The notes beneath the pieces were generated by a model. The model worked only from the letters and a program-made list of their open reading frames with translations, was not told where the DNA came from and searched no databases. Shown here in pieces: positions 18,076 to 27,458 of a stretch of 64,000 nt of DNA; position 1 is the first letter of the stretch, and each line of letters begins with the position of its first letter. A program made the position numbers and the translations under genes. The stretch spans positions 2,356,001 through 2,420,000 of the forward strand of contig CP071306.1 in NCBI GenBank assembly GCA_027563145.1, in the 5' to 3' direction. Origin of the DNA: Halocatena halophila (GTDB lineage Archaea; Halobacteriota; Halobacteria; Halobacteriales; Haloarculaceae).

Positions 18076-20103
18076 TTACTGCGGGCTTGGACTGCTTGGG
18101 CCGGTTGCAGAGCCTGACTCGAGTGCTTGCCCGGTGATCGATTTGAGGCGATCGACGAGCGAATCCTTCTCGGGCTCTCCAGCGAGTGCAATGTCGAGGA
18201 CTTCGCTGATGTGTGTGACCGGAATGATCTCGATCTGGTCTTTGAACTCGTCTTCGATCATCACGTCCTGCTCGTTAGCAGCCGGAATGATCACCGTCGA
18301 AATGCCGGATTTCGCCGCCGCCTCGATCTTGTGGGTGACTCCACCCACAGGCAGCACGTCACCACGAACCGACAGCGACCCCGTCATCGCGACCGACTGA
18401 TCCACAGGGATCTCCTCGAGCGCGCTGATAACTGCCGTTGCCATCGTCACGCTCGCTGAATCCCCGTCAACACCCTCGTAGGACTGGACGTACTGGATGT
18501 GCACGTCCCTCTGTGAGATGTCCTCGTCGGAGAACTTCTTGATGATCGCCGAGACGTTCTGGACTGCCTCCTGGGCGATCTCCTTTAGGTTGCCGGTGGC
18601 GATCACTTCTCCAGGACCCTGTGACGGGGCGATCTCTGCCATCACTGGAAGCAAGATGCCTGAATCCTCGCCCATCACGGCGAGTCCGTTCACACGACCG
18701 CTCACGTCGCCCTGTGCGACCGTCATGTCGTAGTCCTTGCGCCGATCAATGTAGTCGTCGGCAAGTTGCTGTTCGATCGACCGTGATCGACCCTTTGCCT
18801 GCAGGACATGATCGCGGGTGGTGATCTCTTCGCCGCTTGCGCGGGCGATGTCGCCAGCCACGCGAACCAGTCCACCGAGCGTCCGGAGCTCGAGTGTGAG
18901 GTGGTCTTTCCGACCGGCCTGTCGGCGAGCCTCCAGAATCACTTCTTTGGCTGCATCGCGGCTGAAGTGTGGGAGTCGGCCGTCGCGCTGGACCTCCTGG
19001 GCGATGAACCGAACGTACTTCCGGCGCATCGAAGGGGAGTCCTGAATGGTGTCGTCCATGTACACCTCATAGCCGTATCCCTTGATCCGGTTGCGAAGTG
19101 CCGGATGCATATTCTCCATCGCATCCAGGTTCCCGGCCGCAACCATAATGAAGTCAGTCGGAACGGCTTCGGTCTGCACCATCGCACCCGAAGAGCGTTC
19201 GGACTGACCGGTAATTGAGAACTCACCCTCCTGAATCGCCGTCATCAGCTTTTGCTGTGACCGAATGTCGAGGGTGTTGATCTCATCGACGAACAGGACG
19301 CCTTTGTTGGATTTATGAATCGCTCCCGGTTCGACACGATCGTGGCTAGGCGTCTCCATTCCGCCTGACTGGAACGGATCGTGTCGAACGTCGCCGAGCA
19401 GTGCACCGGCGTGGGCACCAGTGGCGTCCTCGAACGGTGCCGTCTGCTTGTCTGCGTTGTTCACCAGGAGGTTTGGAATCATCGCCTCGTTCCCGCGGTT
19501 GGTGTAGCGGAAGAAGAGATAGACCGCTACAGCCGCGATTACGCCAAGCAGAACCTGCCCACGAATGATAGCAAAGCCAAGCACCACGATAACCAGAATC
19601 CACATCAAAAACGACCGCATCTGGTTGTGTTTTCTGGCCTCTTCTTTGTGGGCGTCGATGATCTGCTCTCCTTTGCCCGCTGGAACCGTCCGGATCTTCG
19701 GCTCGTTGCCGTCGTCCGGATTGTGATACACGAGGATGTCCTGGAGTTCTTCCCGCGGCAGCAGCTGACTCATCGCCTTTGCGAGCATCGACTTGCCCGT
19801 CCCGGGCGAGCCGATCATCATCACGTGGCGACGCTGTTTGGCTGCTTTCAAGACGATGTCGCGGGCGCGATCCTGGCCGATAACCTGATCGACGAGTCGG
19901 TCCGGAACCTCGATGTCGGCGGTCGTTTCGATAGTCAATCCACCGAGAAGATCCTCCGTCGACCCCTCATCGATCTGATCGTCGTCGATCTGCTCCTGAC
20001 CGAGTTCCTTTACCACCTCGGCGGAGCTGTCTCCCGATGGAGACAGCCTCTCGTCTGTCTCCTGGTGTTCCGGGAGCGCCTCATCTTGATTGTTGTCGCT
20101 CAT
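18076..20103 (-). CDS. lonB: Membrane-bound ATP-dependent protease LonB
   Basis: The 675-residue product is the archaeal LonB type: an AAA+ domain with Walker A MIGSPGTGKSMLAKA, two adjacent membrane helices inserted inside it (residues about 160-200, FLMWILVIVVLGFAI), Walker B ILFVDEIN-like GVLFVDEINTL, and a C-terminal protease domain with the Ser-Lys dyad in GDSASVTMATAVIS and GGVTHKIEAAAKSG. LonB is essential in Haloferax and degrades regulators including phytoene synthase. A long acidic N-terminal extension precedes the AAA+ domain. TATA-like AAGTATATCA lies about 43 bases before the ATG. Confidence 0.96.
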   Translation of the reverse strand: MSDNNQDEALPEHQETDERLSPSGDSSAEVVKELGQEQIDDDQIDEGSTEDLLGGLTIETTADIEVPDRLVDQVIGQDRARDIVLKAAKQRRHVMMIGSPGTGKSMLAKAMSQLLPREELQDILVYHNPDDGNEPKIRTVPAGKGEQIIDAHKEEARKHNQMRSFLMWILVIVVLGFAIIRGQVLLGVIAAVAVYLFFRYTNRGNEAMIPNLLVNNADKQTAPFEDATGAHAGALLGDVRHDPFQSGGMETPSHDRVEPGAIHKSNKGVLFVDEINTLDIRSQQKLMTAIQEGEFSITGQSERSSGAMVQTEAVPTDFIMVAAGNLDAMENMHPALRNRIKGYGYEVYMDDTIQDSPSMRRKYVRFIAQEVQRDGRLPHFSRDAAKEVILEARRQAGRKDHLTLELRTLGGLVRVAGDIARASGEEITTRDHVLQAKGRSRSIEQQLADDYIDRRKDYDMTVAQGDVSGRVNGLAVMGEDSGILLPVMAEIAPSQGPGEVIATGNLKEIAQEAVQNVSAIIKKFSDEDISQRDVHIQYVQSYEGVDGDSASVTMATAVISALEEIPVDQSVAMTGSLSVRGDVLPVGGVTHKIEAAAKSGISTVIIPAANEQDVMIEDEFKDQIEIIPVTHISEVLDIALAGEPEKDSLVDRLKSITGQALESGSATGPSSPSPQ

Positions 20104-20238
20104 AGAACCGTGCTCTCAACGTATACGACGAGATGTTTACTGATATACTTTCTCCCCTTGGGACGGAACCCTCAGTAAAAAATCGCCAGCAAGCAGCTGT
20201 TATGACAATAATTATATCTGAATGTGTGGATCACTGTC

Positions 20239-20247
20239 CTTAATAAG
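20239..20247 (+). promoter_or_regulatory. TATA box of nadM
   Basis: CTTAATAAG is centred about 25-28 bases before the nadM start. Two ATGs lie 4 bases apart (20264 and 20268); only the second is in the nadM frame, so a leaderless start at 20268 is implied. Confidence 0.5.
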
Positions 20248-20267
20248 GAACCGGTGAAGTTCTATGC

Positions 20268-20783
20268 ATGCGCGGATTCTTCATCGGACGGTTCCAGCCG
20301 TTTCACGCTGGCCACCAGTCGCTCGTCGAAACGATAGCGACGGAGGTGGACGAGCTGGTTCTGGGCATCGGCAGCGCTGACCAGTCACACACGCGTCACG
20401 ATCCGTTCACCCCGGGTGAGCGGATCATGATGATTACCAAATCGCTCGAACCACTCGATTTGACGACATATGCTGTGCCGATCGAGGATTTAAACCGGAA
20501 CGCAGTGTGGGTGAGTCACGTACAGAGCATGACGCCGGAGTTTGACGTGGCATATTCGAACAATCCGCTGGTAGTGCGGCTGTTCGAGGAGGCGGGTGTC
20601 GAGGTCCGCTCTACCCCGATGATCCGTCGCGAGCAGTTCGAGGGATCGGCCGTTCGTGAACGGATGAGTCGCGGCGATCGCTGGGAGCATCTGGTTCCGG
20701 ATCCGGCGGTTGGTGTTATCGAAGAGATCGGGGGCGTCGAACGGCTCCAGCAGGTGAGCGAGTCCGATTCGAACGGCCGATGA
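20268..20783 (+). CDS. nadM: Nicotinamide-nucleotide adenylyltransferase
   Basis: The 171-residue protein carries the nucleotidyltransferase motif GRFQPFHAGHQSLV with the HxGH pair at its start, SADQSHTRHDPFTPGER, and the C-terminal EGSAVRERMSRGDRW that replaces ISSTxxR. It joins ATP with NMN to make NAD. It is the archaeal NadM family by length and these motifs. Its stop overlaps the ATG of the SAM hydrolase (20780-20783), so the two are coupled, a linkage common in haloarchaea. Confidence 0.95.
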   Translation: MRGFFIGRFQPFHAGHQSLVETIATEVDELVLGIGSADQSHTRHDPFTPGERIMMITKSLEPLDLTTYAVPIEDLNRNAVWVSHVQSMTPEFDVAYSNNPLVVRLFEEAGVEVRSTPMIRREQFEGSAVRERMSRGDRWEHLVPDPAVGVIEEIGGVERLQQVSESDSNGR

Positions 20784-21541
20784 TCACGCTCGCCTCGGAT
20801 TTTGGCGCTCCCTATCCGGCGGCGGTGCGTGGGGTGATCGCACGCACGACGACGAGTCGAATCATCGATATCAGCCACGACTTCCCACGACAGGACGTTC
20901 GCACGGCGGCGTTCTGGCTCAAAGAACTGCTCGTGACGTTTCCGCCGGCGGTTCACTGTGCAGTTGTCGATCCCGGTGTTGGGACGGATCGAGCGGCGCT
21001 GGTGATTCGTGCTGGTTCACACGCCCTCGTCGGGCCGGACAACGGACTGTTGCTTCCAGCGGCGCGAGCGCTCGCGGATACGATCGAGCCGTTCAAATGG
21101 ACGATCGACGACCCAGACAGCGCAACCTTCCACGGAAGAGACGTGTTCGCGCCGGCCGCCGCCCGCATCGATACGGTTGGTGTCTCCGCGATCGAGGAAC
21201 TCGAACCGGTCTGCCCGGTCGATTCCGTCGTCGACTATCAGTTTCCCGAACCGACGATCGAAGACGGCCGAGCCAGCGGCGAGATCCTCATTGTAGACAA
21301 TTTCGGCAACGCCGTGACGAACATTCCTGGAGAGATGGTTCCGATCGCTCCCGGGAGTTCGCTCCGGGTGAACGGCCAGCCCGTGCCGTTCGAACGGTCA
21401 TACGCACACTGTCCACGAGAAACATCGCTAGTGACGGTTGGAAGTCATGGCAACCTCGAACTCGCGGTGAATCAGGGGCGTGGAGACGAGGCGTTCGGCG
21501 TCAACCCGACGACGCCGGTCACAATAAAATGGGCCGACTAA
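20780..21541 (+). CDS. SAM hydroxide adenosyltransferase (SAM hydrolase, DUF62)
   Basis: The 253-residue protein begins ITLASDFGAPYPAAVRGVI, with the SAM-binding Asp and the DISHDFPRQDVRTAAFWL and VVDPGVGTDRAALV segments of the SAM hydroxide adenosyltransferase/fluorinase superfamily. The C-terminal domain holds IVDNFGNAVTNI. Members split S-adenosylmethionine with water into adenosine and methionine. It lacks the extra loop characteristic of fluorinases, so hydrolysis is expected. Coupled by overlap to nadM; why SAM hydrolysis and NAD synthesis share an operon is unclear. Confidence 0.9.
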   Translation: MITLASDFGAPYPAAVRGVIARTTTSRIIDISHDFPRQDVRTAAFWLKELLVTFPPAVHCAVVDPGVGTDRAALVIRAGSHALVGPDNGLLLPAARALADTIEPFKWTIDDPDSATFHGRDVFAPAAARIDTVGVSAIEELEPVCPVDSVVDYQFPEPTIEDGRASGEILIVDNFGNAVTNIPGEMVPIAPGSSLRVNGQPVPFERSYAHCPRETSLVTVGSHGNLELAVNQGRGDEAFGVNPTTPVTIKWAD

Positions 21542-21550
21542 TCGCAGTCG

Positions 21551-23122
21551 TTAGCTTGCCGAGATCACGTCGTCAATACGCGTGATCATCGTTGCGGCTT
21601 CGGTGGCGCTCTCGATCGCTTCGCGTTTGACGGCTGCCGGATCGAGCACGCCGGCTTCGAGCGGGTCAGTCACACGGCCATTCTGGCCTTCAACGATGAT
21701 GCCCGCAATGCCGTTGCTGTCGTGGGTCGAGCGCAGTTCGACGAGCGCGTCGATCGGATCCATTCCGGCGTTCGTCGCGAGCGTCCGCGGGAGCACATCC
21801 AGGGCGTCGGCGAATGCCTCGACGGCGAGCTGTTTCCGGCCAGTAACCGAGGCTGCTTCCTGACGAATGGCGTCGGCGATGGCGATCTCGATCGCACCGG
21901 CACCGGCAACGACACCGCCCTTTTCGATTGCGGCTGTGACGACATCAAGCCCGTCGTTGAGCGCACGCTCAAGTTCGTCGGTGAAGTGGTCCGTGCCGCC
22001 ACGGACGAAGACGGTGACTGCCTCGGCGTTGGAACCGCCCTCGATGAATGCGAGTTCGTCCTCGCCGAACTTCTCGACGCGGACGCGGTCTGCGCTGCCG
22101 AGGTCGTCGGCTTCGAGATCGTCGATCGTGCCGACGAGTGAGGAGCCCGTCGCACGGGCGATCGATTCTGCTTCATCGTCCGAGACGCTCTCGAAGGCGA
22201 GCACGTCTTCGGTGGCAAGTGAAGAGCCAACGCGGTCGTCCACGTCGCCGGTGATGAAGGCCACGTCGACGCCGCTATCGATCAGGGTGTCGGCGTACTC
22301 TCGAAGCTCGTTGGCTTCGGCATCGAGTGCTGCGTTGAGCTGATCGACGCTGCTAACGTTGTACTCGGCATCGATGTTCGACTCGCGCACTTCGAGGTCA
22401 ACGTCAAGCACGGCGATCGAGGCGTCCTCGACGTTGGTAGGCATGTTCTCGTGGACCGGTTCCTCCTCGGAGATGATCCCTTCGATCAGTTCGGTTGCAG
22501 AGGAGGACGCCCCTTTTTGCGTACGGACATCCACGCTGTCGCGGTCGACGCCGTCGGTTTCGACCATTCGGATCGCATCAACAACGGTTTCGGCGAGCGG
22601 TTCGGCACCGATGTCTCCGGTGCCCTTGCCGGTCATGCTCGTCACGGCGACCTGCGTGAGCTGCTCGTCGTCAACCGTGCCGTCGACGACGTGCTCGTCG
22701 ATCGTCTCCTGGGCGATCCGGGACGCTTCGTGGTAGCCCTCGACGATTGCCGTCGGGTGTACATCGTCGTCGAGTAAGTCCTCCGCTCGCGAGAGGAGCT
22801 CGCCGGACAGGACTGCTGCCGTTGTCGTCCCGTCGCCAACCTCCTCTTCTTGTGTGCTTGATACTTCGACGATCATTTGCGCGGCCGGATGCTCGATGTC
22901 CATCTCCTCGAGAATTGTCGCGCCGTCGTTGGTGATGACAACGTCGCCAGAGTCAGACACGAGCATCTTGTCCATCCCGCGCGGACCAAGCGTCGAACGT
23001 ACCGTGTTACTCACGGCCTTTCCAGCCTGAATGTTGGACGACTGCGCGTCGTCGCCCTGGGTTCGCTCGGTGTCCTCTGCCAGAATAAACATCGGTTGTC
23101 CTCGCTGAGCGGGTTGTGACAT
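21551..23122 (-). CDS. Thermosome (group II chaperonin) subunit
   Basis: The 523-residue product has the chaperonin signatures [31 protein letters not shown] and [17 protein letters not shown] (ATP binding and hydrolysis), and [13 protein letters not shown]. It folds cytosolic proteins as a double eight- or nine-membered ring. It stops at [10 protein letters not shown] without the Gly-Gly-Met-rich tail that haloarchaeal CCT1 and CCT2 carry, resembling the shorter CCT3 type; this is my comparison from memory. I chose ATG 23122; an ATG at 23128 adds two residues. Convergent with the SAM hydrolase gene. Confidence 0.94.
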   Translation of the reverse strand: MSQPAQRGQPMFILAEDTERTQGDDAQSSNIQAGKAVSNTVRSTLGPRGMDKMLVSDSGDVVITNDGATILEEMDIEHPAAQMIVEVSSTQEEEVGDGTTTAAVLSGELLSRAEDLLDDDVHPTAIVEGYHEASRIAQETIDEHVVDGTVDDEQLTQVAVTSMTGKGTGDIGAEPLAETVVDAIRMVETDGVDRDSVDVRTQKGASSSATELIEGIISEEEPVHENMPTNVEDASIAVLDVDLEVRESNIDAEYNVSSVDQLNAALDAEANELREYADTLIDSGVDVAFITGDVDDRVGSSLATEDVLAFESVSDDEAESIARATGSSLVGTIDDLEADDLGSADRVRVEKFGEDELAFIEGGSNAEAVTVFVRGGTDHFTDELERALNDGLDVVTAAIEKGGVVAGAGAIEIAIADAIRQEAASVTGRKQLAVEAFADALDVLPRTLATNAGMDPIDALVELRSTHDSNGIAGIIVEGQNGRVTDPLEAGVLDPAAVKREAIESATEAATMITRIDDVISAS

Positions 23123-23147
23123 AATCATAGAGAGATGGATTGCGATT

Positions 23148-23156
23148 CTATATAAA
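23148..23156 (-). promoter_or_regulatory. TATA box of the thermosome gene
   Basis: TTTATATAG on the minus strand is centred about 30 bases before the chosen ATG at 23122 and 24 before the alternative at 23128. It is the clearest TATA box in the window and fits a highly expressed leaderless gene. Confidence 0.65.
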
Positions 23157-23230
23157 TCTTCCTGTCTCTCATCGAATAACCACCCAACACAACGGCTTGC
23201 TGATTGGTATGCCGAGCTGTAACATCCCTT

Positions 23231-24220
23231 TTATTCCCGTTCGTCGTAGACGGCAACCGCGCGATCGGCGCGTTTCGACCGACCGTTGTGATTTCGCCGC
23301 GGTGTCCGATCTCGAAGTCGCGCGAGCATGCCATCTCTGAGTCCCGTGGCCGTGCCGTTGATCATCGATTTCGAGCTGTCTACCCAGTCGGATGGCCGGC
23401 GAGTTCCGCGCGCGATTGCAAGCGTCGCATCGACACCATCACCCACCGCGTGTCGACCCACCCGCCAGAGCGAAGACGGTCCGTAGTTTTTCACGAGCCG
23501 ATAGGTGAGCGACCGATACCGCCAGTTCCAGTCGCGCTCGCCGCTGGTTGCTTTTGGATCCTGTGGACGAAACCCGAGCGATTCGGTCGTTTTCGCGCTG
23601 TGTGGCGTACTTCGCTGATGGGTCACACAGAGGCGATGGTCATATGCAACTGTATAGCCGAGTCGGGCGAGCCGATGCGCACAGTCGCGTGCACCCCCGG
23701 TGACGAGATACTCGTCGAAGCCGTCGAGTGCAGCCAACGCTTTGCGACGGAACGCAACGTTTCCCCCATCGAAGTAGGTCACGGACTGCCCATCGATCGT
23801 TCGTCGGTCAGCATGCTGGCGCTGCTCGTGTCGATGGGGGTGATGTATCGGCCCAGTGATCGCCCCGGCAACCGGCCGACCGTGGCCGCTCTCTCGGTGG
23901 GCAATGCCGGGACGGTCGAGCGTCTGCTCGATTGCTGTAACCCACGACGGCTCTATACAGACCCAGTAGTCGACGAATGCGACCACCGTTCCGGTTGCAC
24001 GATCAAGGCCGGCGTTTCTGGCAACGTTGACGTTTCGGTCACCGATCTCGACTAACACGTCAACGTCGTCACGGCGTCTGACCATCCCAGTCGTTCCATC
24101 AACACTCGGACCGTTCACGACGATGATCTCTGCGGCTGGCGCGTGCAGTGACAGCGCATCGAGACAGTGAACCAGGTGCTCGCGACCGTTCAGCGTCGGC
24201 ACGACCACCGAAAGCTCCAT
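23231..24220 (-). CDS. Glycosyltransferase family 2 protein
   Basis: The 329-residue product has the GT-A fold: SVVVPTLNGREHLVHCLDAL at the N-terminus, ARNAGLDRATGTVVAFVDYW, where the usual DxD is replaced by DYW, and YFDGGNVAFRRKALAALDGF for acceptor binding. The C-terminal 60 residues are basic (TPRRNHNGRSKRADRA), unusual for this acidic proteome. No membrane helices are present. Such enzymes transfer sugars from nucleotide donors, often for N-glycans or glycolipids. It is not part of a visible glycan cluster; the next gene upstream, a methyltransferase, is 53 bases away. Confidence 0.83.
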   Translation of the reverse strand: MELSVVVPTLNGREHLVHCLDALSLHAPAAEIIVVNGPSVDGTTGMVRRRDDVDVLVEIGDRNVNVARNAGLDRATGTVVAFVDYWVCIEPSWVTAIEQTLDRPGIAHRESGHGRPVAGAITGPIHHPHRHEQRQHADRRTIDGQSVTYFDGGNVAFRRKALAALDGFDEYLVTGGARDCAHRLARLGYTVAYDHRLCVTHQRSTPHSAKTTESLGFRPQDPKATSGERDWNWRYRSLTYRLVKNYGPSSLWRVGRHAVGDGVDATLAIARGTRRPSDWVDSSKSMINGTATGLRDGMLARLRDRTPRRNHNGRSKRADRAVAVYDERE

Positions 24221-24273
24221 ACAGATAGGCTACTGATTCCTGGGCGATAAAACGATTGGAAACGGGCCTGGAT

Positions 24274-24981
24274 TTACTCAACGGTCGCGTTCCAGTAGGA
24301 GACTGACGCCAACAAGTTACCTACCTTCGTTTCTCCCATAGTCGTGTCTGCATCTCTGAATGTTGAGGCAATTTCCCCAGGTATCTGCCGGTAGAAGCCG
24401 TATGGGAGGATAAAGTCGTGGGACTCGTCGGTCAGCGTGAGATTTGCGCGACCGAGTAAGGATTCGACCTCGGATTCGGAGTAGAGCCGCGAGCCCATCG
24501 GTAACAACCAGTTGTAGATGGTTCGCGTGCTGTAGCGGTTGAATGTGTCGAAAAACACCTGCGTACGCGAGACACGGCTCATCTCGGCGAGAAACGCCGC
24601 TGGTGTTTCGGCGAGGTGGAAAAACCGCATGGCGAACACCGCATCGAAATGGTCGTCCGGAAACGGCAGTCTGGCGGCATCACCTCGCATGAACTCGATA
24701 TCGTTGGAGACGCCGTTTTGACGAACCTTCTGGCGACCTTGTTGGAGCATGGCCGATGAGATGTCGAGCCCGACGATGTCGGCACCGTTACTCGCGAGCA
24801 TCGCCGTAAACCGCCCGGTCCCACAGGCTATCTCGAGGATTTTCTTGTCTTCGACCGGTGAGAGTGCCTCTAGGACGGCCTGTTTCTCCCGCTGGTCGAT
24901 GAGCTGTCCTCCCCGGGAGAATCGCTTCGAATCGTATTCATCGGCGATCTCCTTCGCCTGATACCACTCCTGGCCCTTCAC
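24274..24981 (-). CDS. Class I SAM-dependent methyltransferase
   Basis: The 235-residue protein has Rossmann-type motif I KKILEIACGTGRFTAMLASN, acidic residue in IVGLDISSAML (motif II), and FMRGDAARLPFPDDHFDAVF (motifs III-IV), as in UbiE/Coq5-type small-molecule methyltransferases. The N-terminus has YQAKEIADEYDSKRFSRGG, often seen in family members. Its position beside a glycosyltransferase on the same strand might mean a shared product such as a lipid or glycan, but this is only suggestive. The methyl acceptor is unknown. Confidence 0.85.
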   Translation of the reverse strand: MKGQEWYQAKEIADEYDSKRFSRGGQLIDQREKQAVLEALSPVEDKKILEIACGTGRFTAMLASNGADIVGLDISSAMLQQGRQKVRQNGVSNDIEFMRGDAARLPFPDDHFDAVFAMRFFHLAETPAAFLAEMSRVSRTQVFFDTFNRYSTRTIYNWLLPMGSRLYSESEVESLLGRANLTLTDESHDFILPYGFYRQIPGEIASTFRDADTTMGETKVGNLLASVSYWNATVE

Positions 24982-25070
24982 ACTAGCTCACCAAATTCAT
25001 TGTGGAAATAAAACGATACTGGATCAGTATGCACATTGGTACCGTCTCTATTCGGGCAGACGAGGCTGTT

Positions 25071-25472
25071 TCAGGCTTCGACGGCTCTGACCTCGTCGGG
25101 ATGAATCCGCAGTATCAGCCGCTCGTTTGAAGAATCGAGATTTGGATACTCCTCGACACCCATATAGCGGCCAGCGAGCTCGTTGATGTGATCAACGGCA
25201 CCGTCCGGAGTGATCTCCGTTACGGTTCCTGTCACGGAGAGACTGCGATACTGATTGTCCGGATCGACCATACTGATCCCAACGACTGGATCGGATCGAA
25301 CGTTGCGGGTTTTTCGGCGTCCCCGGGCCGTATTTATTAACAGCTCGTTTGCGTCGCTGTCGTAGTCGACCCACACGGGCGTGACGTGTGGTCGTCCGTC
25401 GGGAAGCGTCGTTGAGAGGTGGGCGAATGTCTTCTTCTCGAAGAGGTCTTCGTAATCGGCTGGAACGTCCAT
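25071..25472 (-). CDS. F420-dependent PPOX-class oxidoreductase
   Basis: The 133-residue product from ATG 25472 is a split-barrel flavin/F420-binding protein: FEKKTFAHLSTTLPDGRPHV and VTPVWVDYDSDANELLINTA are the PPOX strands, and GRRKTRNVRSDPVVGISM binds the phosphate of the cofactor. The branch is commonly called PPOX class F420-dependent. The reaction in haloarchaea is unknown. Earlier in-frame residues include a Cys and basic codons and lie over the hairpin just upstream, so I reject them. Confidence 0.86.
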   Translation of the reverse strand: MDVPADYEDLFEKKTFAHLSTTLPDGRPHVTPVWVDYDSDANELLINTARGRRKTRNVRSDPVVGISMVDPDNQYRSLSVTGTVTEITPDGAVDHINELAGRYMGVEEYPNLDSSNERLILRIHPDEVRAVEA

Positions 25473-25475
25473 ACG

Positions 25476-25495
25476 ACAGCCCCCATGCGGGCTGT
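25476..25495. promoter_or_regulatory. Perfect inverted repeat just upstream of the PPOX-class gene
   Basis: ACAGCCC and GGGCTGT arms of seven bases flank six bases, lying three bases before the PPOX ATG and downstream of a TATA-like element (GCTTTTTGG at about 25499-25507). It would overlap the transcription start, so it could be an operator or a very short 5' hairpin. Confidence 0.4.
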
Positions 25496-25673
25496 TACCA
25501 AAAAGCTCCCGACAGTTCATCTGTCGAAACCACGCCATCTTTTTTGTGTGTGGGTACGGGCAATACCTGTCGAGTATCTATGTATAAGGGTGACAATCAT
25601 ACATTGTAGTGTACGTATTGTTTTGTGGAGGTTATAGCGAAGATTTACAGTCTCGTTCGACTGACGGCCCGTT

Positions 25674-25946
25674 ATGAGTACGAATGCGGAAAATCAGCCC
25701 GCCGAGACATTCCTCACTAATCCCGATTTCCGTGACCGTCTCCGTGAGCTTCCACCGAGTGCAAAGCTCGTGGCCAAGGTACTCGACGACGAATCACCAC
25801 TTTCGCAGGGCCAGCTTGCACAGGAATCGTTGCTCCCGGACCGGACCGTTCGCTACGCGCTCAATCGCCTCGAGGAAGCAGATCTTGTCAATTCCCGATA
25901 CAGTTTTCACGACGCGAGAAAGCAGGTGTATTTCCTGATCGAGTAG
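25674..25946 (+). CDS. Small MarR-like winged-helix protein
   Basis: This 90-residue protein consists almost only of a winged helix: PPSAKLVAKVLDDESPLSQG, then LAQESLLPDRTVRYALNRLE as recognition helix, then the wing ending in KQVYFLIE. Haloarchaeal genomes hold many such single-domain MarR-type proteins. An ACAAT-N5-ATTGT inverted repeat at 25593-25607 lies about 70 bases upstream and could be its operator. The metallo-beta-lactamase gene follows 53 bases later in the same direction, so it may be co-regulated. Confidence 0.82.
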   Translation: MSTNAENQPAETFLTNPDFRDRLRELPPSAKLVAKVLDDESPLSQGQLAQESLLPDRTVRYALNRLEEADLVNSRYSFHDARKQVYFLIE

Positions 25947-25999
25947 TCGTTGTGCTTCGTGCAGGTATCGATATGTACACCGAGTGAGTAGCTTCCAGC

Positions 26000-26770
26000 A
26001 TGGATATTGTTCGCATACCCGTTCCGGTAGCTTCTGCACCCACTGGATCGACGAACGCCTACGTAATCGGTGCTGAAGAGGCGCTATTGGTCGATCCGCC
26101 AAGCGAATGTAGCGCGCTTGATGTGGCACTCGAACGCCGAACGATCAGCCATATTGCGGTAACTCATCACCACCCAGATCACACGGGTGGCGTCCGTGCG
26201 TACGCAGAGCGGACCGGAGCGACCGTCTGGGCACGGTATGGCCGGACGGCGTCGTTCGAGGCGGCGACTGACTGTTCTCCCGATCGGACGTTTCGAACCG
26301 GAACGACGATACCAACCTCTGCTGGAGGAGTTCGGGTGATCGAGACGCCAGGGCACGCTCCGGAACACTGTGGATTCACCGCGGGGTCGACGACGCTCGT
26401 CGGTGATCTCGCGATTCAAAACGGTAGCGTTGGAGTGGCCAAGCCGGACGGTGATCTTCGTGCCTATCTGGGATCGCTCCGTCGGATCGGGCAGCTCGCC
26501 CCAGAAATGCTTTATCCCGGTCACGGACCAACGATCGATGCACCGGTCGAGACGTGTTATCGACTCTACAACCATCGACGTGATAGAGACTCCCAGATCC
26601 TGTCTGCGGTCGCTGAGGGCGCATCGACGGTCGAAGCAATCACTGACATGGTGTACGACACAGAGGGACTCGAACTGCGGACGCTCGCCGAGGGAACCGT
26701 TCGCTCTCATCTCCAGAAGCTCGCCGTTGAGGGCCAGCTCAGCTGGGATGGGTCGGTTGCAACCACATGA
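26000..26770 (+). CDS. Metallo-beta-lactamase-fold hydrolase with C-terminal winged helix
   Basis: The 256-residue product has the metal-binding motif VTHHHPDHTGG, then ETPGHAPEHCG, GDLAIQNGSVGV and YPGHGPTID, matching the LACTB2/GloB-like branch. The last 60 residues form a winged helix (GASTVEAITDMVYD; GTVRSHLQKLAVEG), as in LACTB2-type RNases and hydrolases. It could hydrolyse a thioester or an RNA; sequence does not decide. It lies downstream of the MarR-like gene and upstream of the YkgJ gene in the same direction. Confidence 0.86.
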   Translation: MDIVRIPVPVASAPTGSTNAYVIGAEEALLVDPPSECSALDVALERRTISHIAVTHHHPDHTGGVRAYAERTGATVWARYGRTASFEAATDCSPDRTFRTGTTIPTSAGGVRVIETPGHAPEHCGFTAGSTTLVGDLAIQNGSVGVAKPDGDLRAYLGSLRRIGQLAPEMLYPGHGPTIDAPVETCYRLYNHRRDRDSQILSAVAEGASTVEAITDMVYDTEGLELRTLAEGTVRSHLQKLAVEGQLSWDGSVATT

Positions 26771-26806
26771 GCAGGGCTTATCGGTGGTGATCATGTGGAA
26801 CTCTGT

Positions 26807-27457
26807 ATGGACGATCGCCAGGCGCTAGCAGACGAACGCGATCGTGCCAGAGCGCTCTCGACGGCGGAACTGGCCGATGCAATTGAAGCAATCGGATTTT
26901 CGTGCACTCGATGTGGAGCCTGTTGTACCGCCCACGACGACGAGGAGCACACCGCCACCGTCTTTCCCGATGAGGTACGAACGCTTCAGACCAACACGGA
27001 GCGCTCCTGGAACGACGTTGCTCGGCCGATGCCGTACGGGATTTCTGAAGCCGGCGGCGAGACGTTCGAGTGGGCGTTGCAGACCACCGGCTGTGGAGAC
27101 TGTGCGTTTTACACGGAGGACGCAGACGGCACTGGAGGGTGTACCGTCCACGAGGATCGTCCGCTGATCTGTCAGACCTATCCGTTCAGTCTCGCGCTGT
27201 CGGGGACCAGTCAGCCGCTCGGTGAACCGGTGGATGGTGATGGACTGTTGCGCGCCCACGAGTGTGAGGGACTTGGCCGATCGATCGACCGGGATCGAGC
27301 GCTTGAGCTGGCAGCCACGCTCAAAGAACGGGCGATCACCGAGCTCACGGAAGCGATCGAGCTGCTAGAACGGTATGAACCAGCCAATCCACCGGATCGA
27401 ACGGTCGTCGTCCACGATTCGGAGGGCGCAAAACGACCGGACGGCACGGAGCTGTAG
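26807..27457 (+). CDS. YkgJ-family cysteine cluster protein
   Basis: The 216-residue protein has an N-terminal CTRCGACC (residues about 31-38), followed by CGDCAFY, GGCTVHEDRPLICQTYPF, the Cys pattern of the YkgJ family thought to bind an iron-sulfur cluster or zinc. I chose ATG 26807. It follows the metallo-beta-lactamase gene by 36 bases, so an operon is likely. Its stop lies one base before the stop of the convergent pssA-like gene at 27459. Function unknown. Confidence 0.84.
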   Translation: MDDRQALADERDRARALSTAELADAIEAIGFSCTRCGACCTAHDDEEHTATVFPDEVRTLQTNTERSWNDVARPMPYGISEAGGETFEWALQTTGCGDCAFYTEDADGTGGCTVHEDRPLICQTYPFSLALSGTSQPLGEPVDGDGLLRAHECEGLGRSIDRDRALELAATLKERAITELTEAIELLERYEPANPPDRTVVVHDSEGAKRPDGTEL

Positions 27458-27458
27458 C

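Noticed and set aside
20264-20268. ATG at 20264 as the nadM start
   Set aside because: It is out of frame with the conserved RGFFIGRFQPFHAGH start; the ATG at 20268 fits.
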